From JBAXLO01 sp037134755 (lineage in GTDB: Bacteria > Bacteroidota > Bacteroidia > Bacteroidales > JACABE01): DNA of 16,832 nucleotides. The translations under genes and the position numbers were made by a program. A model generated the notes under the pieces. That model had not been told where the DNA came from. It saw only the letters and a program-made list of their open reading frames with translations, and did not search any database. The stretch is taken from contig JBAXLO010000087.1 of assembly GCA_037134755.1 (NCBI GenBank), positions 1 to 16,832 of the forward strand. The letters run 5' to 3'. Positions 8,601 through 15,871 of the stretch are shown here, piece by piece (positions within the stretch are counted from its first letter, which is position 1; the number at the start of each line of letters is the position of its first letter).

Positions 8601-11039
8601 ATGAAATGTAAACCTTATACCTTAATTGTTTGCATTTTACTGCTGTTATCAACGAAAATAAATGCACAACAATATTCCGTTAGCGGAAAAGTTACAGATG
8701 AGAAGTCGGGAGCTCCTCTGGCATTTGTAAATATAGTTACAGACAATTCTATACATGGAACTTCCACGGATATTGATGGTAAGTTCAATCTTAAATCAAA
8801 TACTCAAATCAATCAGTTAAAGATAACCTATGTTGGGTATTATCCTAAAACTTTTATAATTCCTATTAATAAAACTTCTAATCTAAATATAACTTTATCA
8901 GAAAAGCTTGAGAAATTGCCTGAGGTTTCGATTATAGCAGGAGAAAATCCAGCTTTGAGAATTATACGGAATGTAATCAATAATTCGAGCCTTAATAATC
9001 CTGAGAAACAACATTCTTTTGAATATACATCTTACAATAAGATGATTTTTACATTTAAAACAGATACTGTTATAAAACATAATAATGACTTTAGAGACAC
9101 TACAATTAAAAGAATAAAAAAGTTCGTTAAGGAGCAGCATTTATTAATTATGGAGAGTGTTACTAAAAGAAAATTTCTTCATCCCGATAAAAATTATGAA
9201 GAAGTGTTAGCATCTAAAATGTCTGGTTTTAAAGACCCAATGTTTACTTTTATTGCTTCGCAAATACAATCTTTTTCGTTTTATAATGATAAACTTACAA
9301 TTTTGGATAAAAATTACATCAATCCATTAAGTAATGGTAGCTTATCAAGATATTTCTTCGCTATCGAGGACACTCTCATAAATAAAAATAATAAAGATAC
9401 TACTTTCGTAATATCTTATAAGCCAAAAAAGAATACTAATTTCGAGGGGCTTAAAGGCGTATTATATATCAATACTTTCAACTGGGCTTTAGAAAATGTA
9501 ACAGCTACTCCATCAAAAATAAGTGATGAAGGCATAAGTATTGGAATTCAACAGAAATATGAGCTTATAGATGGCAAACAATGGTTCCCAACGCAATTGA
9601 ATACGGATCTTGTTATTAAAATTAAAACGCTCCCTTATCCTTTGGTTGCCAATGCTCGTGGATATCTAAAAGACATCACTTTAAACCCTGTTTTTGAGAA
9701 AAAGGAGTTCAGTAATGTGATATTAGACTTTAACGATAGTGCTACTAAAAAATCGGACACTTATTGGAGTTTGCATCGTATAGATTCTTTAACAAAGTTG
9801 GATTTAAAGACTTATCATGTGATTGATAGTATTGGAGAGAAGGATAAATTCGATAAAAAGTTTGAGATTTTACAAACATTGTTTGATAACAAAATTCCTA
9901 TAAATCCTTTAGGAATAGATTTGGATATTGATAAGTTTTTTGATTTTAATGAATACGAAAACTTTAGATTAGGTATTGGGGCACATACTAATGATAAAAT
10001 TTCTAAAGTTATTAAGATTGGAGGTTATTGGGGCTGGGGATTTAAAGATAATGACGATAAATATGGTGCAGATTTAAGTTTATATTTAAACCAAAAGGCA
10101 GATTTAAAGTTTGATATGGCATATTGCAAAGATTTACTCGAAAGTGGAACAGTAAGTTTTTACAATGATAAAACTCCTTTTTTTGAAGGTAATTACGATA
10201 AATTATTTGCCAATTATTTCGATAAAACCGAAATGGGAAAAGCAACAATCTCATTCAGGACTGCAAGATATATGCAGGTTGAAATCAGTATGATAAAAAG
10301 CTTAAGAACTCCAACATTTAATTATCAATTTGCCACTTTCAAAGATAATGTAACTTTGTTTACAAATCAGTTTAATCTTACAGAGTTCTCACTTGGTTTG
10401 CGTTATGCATACAAAGAAAAGATGATGAAAATTAAGAATCATTACTACCCATTGCCAACTTCTTACCCTGTTATTTGGTTTAATTTTACTAAGGGAGTTC
10501 GCAACCTATTTAATGGTGAATATGATTATAATAAGTATGATTTTAAAATGCGAAAGAGTTTTTACACTAATTTTATTGGTAAAACTACCTTAACTTTAAC
10601 AACAGGTTATGTGGATGTTGCTTTGCCTTATTCTTTATTGTATGTCGGCAAAGCGGGTTTTAATTCTACTTATTTGGATGTTCCTAATTATTTTAATACG
10701 ATGAGATATAATGAATTTTTATCTGATAAATACTTCTCATTGAATTTTCGGCATAGTTTTGGAAGTTTGCTATTTAGGTTAGATAAATTTAAACCCGAAA
10801 TTGTTGTCCTAACTAATATATTGTATGGAAATATAAGCCAACAGGAGCGTCAACAAAATATAACATTTAAAACTCCCGATAAAGGATATTTTGAATCAGG
10901 ATTAATGATAAATAATGTTTTAAAACGTAATTCATACTCCATTGGTTTCGGTACGTATTACAGATATGGATATTATGCTTTAGAAAACAAAACAAGTAAC
11001 TGGGCCTTCAAATTCTCGCTGACAATGCCTATTGAATAG
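8601..11039 (+). CDS. DUF5686 outer-membrane protein with carboxypeptidase-regulatory-like domain
   Basis: An 812-residue exported protein. The signal peptide (residues 1-23, ending KINAQQ) is followed by a carboxypeptidase-regulatory-like beta-sandwich (about 25-100; VSGKVTDEKSGAPLAFVNI, TDIDGKF, ITYVGY). The DUF5686 region runs from about 114 (GENPALRIIRNVI) to the end. The C-terminal half is rich in alternating aromatic and polar strands, consistent with an outer-membrane beta-barrel, and ends in a short strand, FSLTMPIE. The open frame starts at 8568, overlapping the ATPase gene by 23 bp. The ATG at 8601 is preferred because the signal peptide begins there and it clears the ATPase stop by 10 bp. 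The family is widespread in Bacteroidota but has no firmly assigned role known to me. Its place behind an ABC exporter suggests an envelope export or assembly function, by inference only. Confidence 0.9.
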   Translation: MKCKPYTLIVCILLLLSTKINAQQYSVSGKVTDEKSGAPLAFVNIVTDNSIHGTSTDIDGKFNLKSNTQINQLKITYVGYYPKTFIIPINKTSNLNITLSEKLEKLPEVSIIAGENPALRIIRNVINNSSLNNPEKQHSFEYTSYNKMIFTFKTDTVIKHNNDFRDTTIKRIKKFVKEQHLLIMESVTKRKFLHPDKNYEEVLASKMSGFKDPMFTFIASQIQSFSFYNDKLTILDKNYINPLSNGSLSRYFFAIEDTLINKNNKDTTFVISYKPKKNTNFEGLKGVLYINTFNWALENVTATPSKISDEGISIGIQQKYELIDGKQWFPTQLNTDLVIKIKTLPYPLVANARGYLKDITLNPVFEKKEFSNVILDFNDSATKKSDTYWSLHRIDSLTKLDLKTYHVIDSIGEKDKFDKKFEILQTLFDNKIPINPLGIDLDIDKFFDFNEYENFRLGIGAHTNDKISKVIKIGGYWGWGFKDNDDKYGADLSLYLNQKADLKFDMAYCKDLLESGTVSFYNDKTPFFEGNYDKLFANYFDKTEMGKATISFRTARYMQVEISMIKSLRTPTFNYQFATFKDNVTLFTNQFNLTEFSLGLRYAYKEKMMKIKNHYYPLPTSYPVIWFNFTKGVRNLFNGEYDYNKYDFKMRKSFYTNFIGKTTLTLTTGYVDVALPYSLLYVGKAGFNSTYLDVPNYFNTMRYNEFLSDKYFSLNFRHSFGSLLFRLDKFKPEIVVLTNILYGNISQQERQQNITFKTPDKGYFESGLMINNVLKRNSYSIGFGTYYRYGYYALENKTSNWAFKFSLTMPIE

Positions 11040-11061
11040 GATAAGTACTTAAAATATTTTG

Positions 11062-11123
11062 CTAAAAGACTTTTAGGCTTTTAGACTATTAGGCTTTTAG
11101 GAAATATCCTGTGAGGTTTTTTT
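11062..11123 (+). terminator. Hairpin and short direct repeats after DUF5686 gene, possible terminator
   Basis: Just past the stop at 11039, CTAAAAG-A-CTTTTAG (11062-11076) is a perfect 7-bp inverted repeat. The right arm CTTTTAG recurs at 11078-11084 and 11094-11100, so the left arm could pair with any of three partners. TTAGGCTTTTAG is repeated exactly at 11073-11084 and 11089-11100. A further weak stem, AGGA-AATA-TCCT (11099-11110), precedes a run of seven T at 11117-11123. The region is suited to ending plus-strand transcription, but the stems are AT-rich and the T run is not directly adjacent to the strongest one. Confidence 0.35.
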
Positions 11124-11286
11124 ATTATAATAGGTTTAAAATAATTCATTAAGTAAATTATTGTGAATTTAGGAATTTTATTAGATTTATAAAACACCAA
11201 AACACTTACGTAGTTTTACATTTTTGTAATATACTCAAAAAGAGACCAACTGATGAAATCCGCTAATCCCATTGAGTAAGAATACG

Positions 11287-11500
11287 CCGTTTATACGAAT
11301 CTTTTAAAAAAATTCCTTCAGGATACGTATATTTGACGATTCTTTTTAAAAGATTTTATTAATATAGACCGTTTATACGAATTTTTTAAAAAAATTGTGT
11401 GAGGATACGTATTATTTATACAATCTTTTTAAAAGATTTGTAAAAAAGGCGCATATTTGAAGAATCCGTTCTACGGATTCGTATAAACGGTATATATTAA
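11287..11500. repeat. Imperfect 82-bp tandem units bounded by inverted arms (MITE- or REP-like)
   Basis: CCGTTTATACGAAT occurs exactly at 11287-11300 and 11369-11382 (82 bp apart), and its reverse complement occurs at 11477-11490. Each direct copy is followed by an A/T block, a GGATACGTAT core (11321-11330; 11403-11412), then a CTTTTTAAAAGATT block (11342-11355; 11425-11438). The arms at 11359-11382 and 11477-11500 are 24 bp long and match as inverted repeats with one mismatch. In the first unit, a 12-bp exact inverted pair (11298-11309 and 11344-11355) encloses the core. No target-site duplication or coding sequence is evident. It could be a small non-autonomous mobile element, a folded RNA end or a binding-site cluster; which one is not decided by the sequence. 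Confidence 0.7.
11462..11480. repeat. Perfect 8-bp stem hairpin
   Basis: GAATCCGT-TCT-ACGGATTC is a perfect 8-bp stem with a 3-nt loop, the most GC-rich hairpin in this intergenic region. Its right arm overlaps the start of the inverted CCGTTTATACGAAT copy, so it is part of the array's right end. Read on the minus strand it is followed 12 nt later by six T, so a role in ending PNGase gene transcription is possible but not typical. Confidence 0.6.
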
Positions 11501-11550
11501 GTGACTTATAAGAAATCTAATCCAAATACATAATAGATTAGTATTTAAAA

Positions 11551-11568
11551 TTAAAAAGATCTTTTTAA
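11551..11568 (-). terminator. 18-bp palindrome over the PNGase stop codon, possible terminator
   Basis: TTAAAAAGATCTTTTTAA is a perfect 18-bp palindrome that includes the TAA stop (11565-11567, minus strand). On the minus strand it is followed directly by TTTT, giving a hairpin-plus-U layout. The stem is almost entirely A-T, so its strength as a terminator is doubtful, and it may be partly a by-product of the lysine-rich C-terminus it encodes. Confidence 0.3.
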
Positions 11569-13508
11569 TCTTTCTTGATCTTCATTTTCCGAGTAATCGT
11601 TTTATCACCTGCTTTTATATTAATAGTATAAGTTGCATCAGGTAAATGAGTAAGATCAAAAGGAAGCATTCCACTCTTAAAATTCTTAGTCTTTAATTCG
11701 AATACAGTTTCCTTTTCAGGACTTATAATTGCTATCTCAATATCCTTAACATCATTCATAAAAATATCCATTTTAAAGATACCCGGATTCCTTATCGGGA
11801 AAATATTAACGATTGGAGTAACATCTTCATAAGTCAAAGAAGCACCGGCCTGCACACGGAACTGATGAATAATATCATTGCCAAAATCAGAATTAAAAGC
11901 CTTAATAAGCTTACCTTTAGCATCCGCTAAACGTACATAACCGTAACCTCCCTCAGGATTTGCCCAGAAATCGAGACCATCACCACCTGCATCTTCAACT
12001 TTTAAAGTATAACAACCGGGTTTAAGGCGGAAAGTATCAGCATAAAAAGTATTTATCTTAACATTATTTACCTTACGGGAATAAAGCGTGTCACCATTAG
12101 CATTAGCCAGGAAATAAGATGTTTGTACGGTATCATTATTAGTTCTTAAATAAAGAACAAGTGTGGTATCATAAACAGGAACTTTTTTATATGTCGAACT
12201 CAATTTATTATCATTGGGATAAGCATCATTCTTTCCATTAACTTTAATTGCTTCAACTGTATAAGTAGTTGTTTTATTGATCTCAGGCAACACTCCTTTT
12301 AAAACAATAGTAGTTTGTTTTCCGGCTTCTAAATTCCCATTCCATGTATATTCCATGTTTAATTTATCATTAATTCCATGTTTAAATTTAATAGAGGTAA
12401 CCTTATTCTTACCTTTATTAGTAACTTTAATAACAGGATTATAACAAATAGGATTCATACGATTCCAAAAATCAGCTTCAGAAGGCGAAATGATATCATC
12501 AATAACAATATCATTCTCCAAAGTCATATCTTTATAATAAATAAGGTACGCATTGATAACATAATCAGCAGTAGAATTGGTGGGATTCCGATAATCCTGC
12601 ATCTCTATCTTAAGCGTATGTTCTTCTCCGGCTTTAACATTAAAATCATACTGGTCAGGCATAACCATTGACCCCGGACACCATCCTGCACGATTGTAAA
12701 TCCAGGTACCGGCTTGAGGATATAAAGGATTGTCACCGCATGATTTCCATATCTTTTTCTCGTCTTTTAATATGTTATCAAATAAAATCTTTCTAGATTT
12801 GGCACAAAATTCAGCACAATCTTCTGTGTGATCCATCCCATGTCCTGTTTGTAAGATTCTTAAACGAACAATATTAGCTCCTTCCGGGACTTTAAACTTC
12901 TTAGGCAACAAATACTCATTTATGCCTTTAATTGTATCCCCGAAAGGGAAATTACCTTCCCAAAGCTTTTCAACAGTTAGAGGAATTAAATTTGGAGTAC
13001 CTTCAACTACAGCAAAGTCGAGAGTAACCAACCAACCTCTATCTTTATTACTTTCGAAACCGCTGTGATTAAATTCTATTTCAACAGAATCGCGTAAAAG
13101 TGAAGAAAAATCAGTAGCATCCACATCCCAGCTAAATTTCCAATCGGCAGGAAAACGGAAACCATAAGGAGAGATCATTCGGGCAATCTCTATATCTTTA
13201 GACTCTTTATTAACACCACCCTGACGACGCAGATAAATATGATCAACATAATCCCACTCACCGCAATGCAAACTGTCGGGACACTGCAAAGTAGCGGTTA
13301 ATATAACTTTACGATATTTAATTTCACTTTTAGGGAACACACACCAGTTGGTAAATGTATCAAAACCTTTGGCAGGATTGGTCTTTACCAAAACCTTTTT
13401 ATGAGAAACAACATGAATGGTGTCTTTTGATGAAGCTTTTGTAATAGTAGAAAATAAAAGCATCATCAAAGAAATGATAACTACTGCTGACTTATGTATT
13501 TTAATCAT
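11565..13508 (-). CDS. PNGase F-like peptide:N-glycosidase with T9SS sorting domain
   Basis: A 647-residue secreted protein of the PNGase F family, whose members cut intact N-glycans from asparagine in glycoproteins. All six disulfide cysteines of PNGase F have counterparts: Cys76/Cys82, Cys231/Cys235 and Cys257/Cys277. Asp86 in CGEWD matches catalytic Asp60, and Glu233 in CAEFC matches Glu206. The RAGWCPG motif (273-279) is also shared. The place of Glu118 appears to be His148 or Ser149 instead. The catalytic part spans about 45-325. A CARDB-like Ig domain (about 340-420), a beta domain with GCYTLKVEDAGGDGLDFW (about 445-555) and a type A T9SS C-terminal sorting domain (about 567-647; HLPDATYTINIKAGDKTITRKM) follow. 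Surface display or release is therefore expected. The frame extends to 13535, but 13508 is preferred: the signal peptide starts there, and a -7-like element sits at 13533-13540. Glycosidase activity is inferred, given the altered residue. Confidence 0.88.
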   Translation of the reverse strand: MIKIHKSAVVIISLMMLLFSTITKASSKDTIHVVSHKKVLVKTNPAKGFDTFTNWCVFPKSEIKYRKVILTATLQCPDSLHCGEWDYVDHIYLRRQGGVNKESKDIEIARMISPYGFRFPADWKFSWDVDATDFSSLLRDSVEIEFNHSGFESNKDRGWLVTLDFAVVEGTPNLIPLTVEKLWEGNFPFGDTIKGINEYLLPKKFKVPEGANIVRLRILQTGHGMDHTEDCAEFCAKSRKILFDNILKDEKKIWKSCGDNPLYPQAGTWIYNRAGWCPGSMVMPDQYDFNVKAGEEHTLKIEMQDYRNPTNSTADYVINAYLIYYKDMTLENDIVIDDIISPSEADFWNRMNPICYNPVIKVTNKGKNKVTSIKFKHGINDKLNMEYTWNGNLEAGKQTTIVLKGVLPEINKTTTYTVEAIKVNGKNDAYPNDNKLSSTYKKVPVYDTTLVLYLRTNNDTVQTSYFLANANGDTLYSRKVNNVKINTFYADTFRLKPGCYTLKVEDAGGDGLDFWANPEGGYGYVRLADAKGKLIKAFNSDFGNDIIHQFRVQAGASLTYEDVTPIVNIFPIRNPGIFKMDIFMNDVKDIEIAIISPEKETVFELKTKNFKSGMLPFDLTHLPDATYTINIKAGDKTITRKMKIKKD

Positions 13509-13532
13509 GATTGAGATTATTTTATTAAGCGG

Positions 13533-13566
13533 CAAAAGTAATTAAAATAAACGAATAGTACTTAAA
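13533..13566 (-). promoter_or_regulatory. Candidate promoter for the PNGase-like gene
   Basis: Read on the minus strand, TACTTTTG (13540 down to 13533) matches the -7 consensus TAnnTTTG. A TTTA (13566 down to 13563), one base off the TTTG -33 box, lies 22 bp upstream. Transcription would begin near 13526, leaving a short leader to the ATG at 13508. This argues against the longer frame beginning at 13535, whose ATG would overlap the element. Confidence 0.5.
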
Positions 13567-13645
13567 GTTTGAAGTGCCTAAAACACCCATAGTTAATGGG
13601 AAATTAATAATCATTGTAAAATAAGCAATGTGCAGAATGAAATTG

Positions 13646-13679
13646 TTTGTCCAACGAATTGTATTTATTCGTAAGTTTG
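13646..13679 (+). promoter_or_regulatory. Candidate promoter for the sugar MFS gene
   Basis: TTTG (13646-13649) and TAAGTTTG (13672-13679) match both Bacteroidota promoter boxes with a 22-bp spacer, close to the usual 19-21. The ATG at 13697 is only 17 bp beyond, so the leader would be very short. The divergent PNGase promoter candidate has the same spacing and lies about 80 bp away. Confidence 0.55.
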
Positions 13680-13696
13680 CAGAAAAATAAATAAAC

Positions 13697-15049
13697 ATGA
13701 CAAATATAGACGACGCACAAAAAAGAAAAGATTATTTGCTATCAATTACACTTATAGGTGTATTATTCTTCCTATTTGGATTTGTAACATGGTTGAACGG
13801 AGCTTTGATTCAATTTTTGAAAACAGCTTGCGAATTATCTGATATATCAGCATACTTTGTAACTTTTGCATTTTATATTTCATACTTTGTAATGGCAATT
13901 CCATCATCAAAGATATTGGAACGATTTGGTTTTCGTAATGGTATGACTATAGGTTTAGGTGTAATGGCTTTAGGTGCTTTAATCTTTGTTCCGGCAGCAA
14001 TGTCAAGATCTTATTTAATCTTCTTAATAGGCTTGTTTGTGTTAGGAACCGGTTTGGCATTATTGCAAACAGCCGTTAATCCTTATGTAACAATATTAGG
14101 ACCAATCCAAAGTGCAGCTAAACGCATAAGTATAATGGGTATTTGTAATAAAGTAGCAGGTGTACTTGCTCCAATTTTATTAGCAACTATACTTTTGAAA
14201 GATGCAGAACAAATTAAGGCAAAACTAGCTACACTAACTGATCTTTCTCAACGTTCATCTCTTCTTGATGAATTAGCTCATCGTATGATAGTTCCTTATC
14301 TTATTTTAACTGTATTACTAGCTGTATTGGCTTTAATGATTCGTTTAGCACATTTGCCTGAGATTAATCCCGAAGAAGAAGTTATAAATAAAAATGACAC
14401 TAAACGTCAAAGTATCTTTAATTATCCTCATTTATTAATAGGTGTATTTACTTTGTTTTTTTATGTGGGTGTAGAAGTAATTTCAGGAGATACAATAATT
14501 CGTTATGGTGATTCACTTGGAATAGCTATTAGTTCAGCAAAGTATTTTACTTCTTTAGTTTTAATATTTATGGTGATAGGTTATTTCTTTGGCGTGGCAT
14601 TAATCCCTAAAGTTATTTCGCAAAAGAATGCACTTGCGGTTTGTGCCTCTTTAGGAATAATAATAACATTGTTAGCTGTTCTTATTCCAGCTACTTTAAG
14701 AATTGATTTACCTTTTATTGACCTGCTAACATTTCAGAGGATTACACTTACAATTCCATATACAGTATTGTTTATTGCTTTGCTCGGACTTGCCAATTCA
14801 TTAGTATGGCCTGCAATTTGGCCACTTGCTTTAAATGGAGTAGGAAAATACACTAAGTTAGGGTCAGCATTATTAATAATGTCCATTGCCGGTGGTGCAA
14901 CATTACCATTAGTTTATGCATGGTTATCAAAAGTGTTTCAAAGTACTCAACAAGGATATTGGATACTAATTCCATGCTATCTTATCATATTATATTATGC
15001 TTTAATAGGGCATAAAGTAAAAAGCAAAGTTGTAAAATATAATTCCTAG
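13697..15049 (+). CDS. Sugar MFS transporter, GluP/FucP type
   Basis: A 450-residue major facilitator superfamily carrier with about twelve hydrophobic segments, the standard length. GFVTWLNGALIQFLK (28-42) and LQTAVNPYVTILGP (123-136) are the signature stretches of the glucose/galactose/fucose/N-acetylglucosamine proton symporter group. A charged central loop lies near residues 180-235. It sits in the inner membrane and should import a monosaccharide. The specific sugar cannot be read from the sequence; mannose, GlcNAc, galactose or fucose would each suit N-glycan breakdown. It is divergent from the PNGase-like gene across 188 bp, with promoter-like elements facing both ways. No sugar kinase or regulator lies next to it. 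Confidence 0.93.
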   Translation: MTNIDDAQKRKDYLLSITLIGVLFFLFGFVTWLNGALIQFLKTACELSDISAYFVTFAFYISYFVMAIPSSKILERFGFRNGMTIGLGVMALGALIFVPAAMSRSYLIFLIGLFVLGTGLALLQTAVNPYVTILGPIQSAAKRISIMGICNKVAGVLAPILLATILLKDAEQIKAKLATLTDLSQRSSLLDELAHRMIVPYLILTVLLAVLALMIRLAHLPEINPEEEVINKNDTKRQSIFNYPHLLIGVFTLFFYVGVEVISGDTIIRYGDSLGIAISSAKYFTSLVLIFMVIGYFFGVALIPKVISQKNALAVCASLGIIITLLAVLIPATLRIDLPFIDLLTFQRITLTIPYTVLFIALLGLANSLVWPAIWPLALNGVGKYTKLGSALLIMSIAGGATLPLVYAWLSKVFQSTQQGYWILIPCYLIILYYALIGHKVKSKVVKYNS

Positions 15050-15057
15050 TTGTTAAT

Positions 15058-15074
15058 AGTAATTAAGAATTACT
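15058..15074 (+). terminator. Small hairpin after the MFS gene, weak terminator candidate
   Basis: AGTAATT-AAG-AATTACT is a perfect 7-bp stem with a 3-nt loop starting 8 bp after the MFS stop. Only two T follow before TGGCAGG-like sequence, so it lacks a proper U tract. It may instead be a processing or stability element, or chance in AT-rich DNA. Confidence 0.25.
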
Positions 15075-15122
15075 TTGGCAGGAGTTTTGATGTGTAATTT
15101 AAAATTTACAAAATCTAATAAA

Positions 15123-15830
15123 ATGAAAAAAACAGTTGTTTTTATTATAGCTTTTATATGTATGGTTAATGTAAAAGCTCAGTTTTTAAATGAAGCAAAA
15201 GGTTTATTAAACTCTTCAAATAAAACATTTTCGGAAAAGGATGCTTCAGATGGGATTAAAGAAGCACTGGTAAAAGGTACAGACAAGAGTGTTAAAACTG
15301 TTTCGGCTACTAATGGATATTGGGGTAATCCGGAGATTAAAATTCCATTTCCTCAAGATGCTAAGGATATGGAAACAAAATTAAGGGGTATAGGAATGAG
15401 TAAAAAGGTAGATGAATTTAATGAGTCGATGAATCATGGTGCTGAAAAGGCTTCTAATGAAGCGAAACCTATTTTTGTTGCTGCTATTAAAGGCATGACG
15501 GTTACTGATGCTACTAAAATAGTTAGAGGCGAAAACAATGCAGCTACTACTTATCTTAAAAGAACTACTTCAAAAGAACTTAATGTCAAATTTCAACCAA
15601 TTATTAAAGCATCATTAGAAACTGTAAATGCTACTAAATATTGGTCGGAATTGGTGACATCCTATAATCAAATCCCATTTGTTAAAAAGATGAATCCTAA
15701 TCTTACTGAATATGTAACTGGGAAAGCTATTGATGGGCTTTTTATAATGATAGCCAAAGAAGAACTTAATATCCGTAAGGATCCTTTAGCCAGAACATCT
15801 GATTTGCTTAAAAAAGTATTTGGTAATTAA
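15123..15830 (+). CDS. DUF4197 family exported protein
   Basis: A 235-residue protein. The signal peptide MKKTVVFIIAFICMVNVKA is followed by QF, which marks the probable cleavage site. The rest is one DUF4197 domain (about 28-233), mostly helical. Conserved-looking stretches are GIKEALVKGTDKSV, YWGNPEIKIPFP and AIDGLFIMIAKEE. It is probably periplasmic; no lipobox is seen. Function is unknown for the family as far as I can state. An open frame reaches back to 15075, but that would put 16 polar residues ahead of the signal peptide, so the ATG at 15123 is preferred. It lies 73 bp after the MFS gene, with a small hairpin between them, so it may be a separate unit. Confidence 0.88.
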   Translation: MKKTVVFIIAFICMVNVKAQFLNEAKGLLNSSNKTFSEKDASDGIKEALVKGTDKSVKTVSATNGYWGNPEIKIPFPQDAKDMETKLRGIGMSKKVDEFNESMNHGAEKASNEAKPIFVAAIKGMTVTDATKIVRGENNAATTYLKRTTSKELNVKFQPIIKASLETVNATKYWSELVTSYNQIPFVKKMNPNLTEYVTGKAIDGLFIMIAKEELNIRKDPLARTSDLLKKVFGN

Positions 15831-15871
15831 TAAGTAAATACTACAACTAAACATACTTTAGATTTCTTTTC

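Larger units (their letters stand above)
11040..11564. other. Gene-free convergent intergenic region with repeats
   Basis: This 525-bp stretch separates the converging DUF5686 and PNGase-like genes. No credible coding sequence was seen on either strand. The left part (to about 11125) has short direct repeats and hairpins that could serve as a transcription end. The middle (about 11125-11280) shows nothing recognisable. The right part (11287-11500) is an array of imperfect units with inverted arms. The far right end has a perfect palindrome overlapping the PNGase stop codon. Each of these is listed separately. Confidence 0.75.

Noticed and set aside
11462..11480. Hairpin as the main PNGase terminator
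   Set aside because: The T run on that strand begins 12 nt after the stem and the hairpin overlaps the inverted repeat arm, so it is better described as part of the array.
11287..11500. CRISPR array
   Set aside because: Only two direct copies plus one inverted copy, units are similar over their full length rather than repeat plus unique spacer, and no cas genes are near.
12378..12671. Plus-strand 97-codon open frame inside the PNGase-like gene
   Set aside because: It is antisense to a well-supported coding region, its translation is low-complexity Ile/Asn/Arg-rich and it has no recognisable domain.
940..15049. Classical polysaccharide utilisation locus
   Set aside because: No SusC/SusD pair, hybrid two-component sensor or ECF sigma/anti-sigma pair is present. 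The DUF5686 protein has a carboxypeptidase-like domain but no plug or TonB-dependent receptor features.
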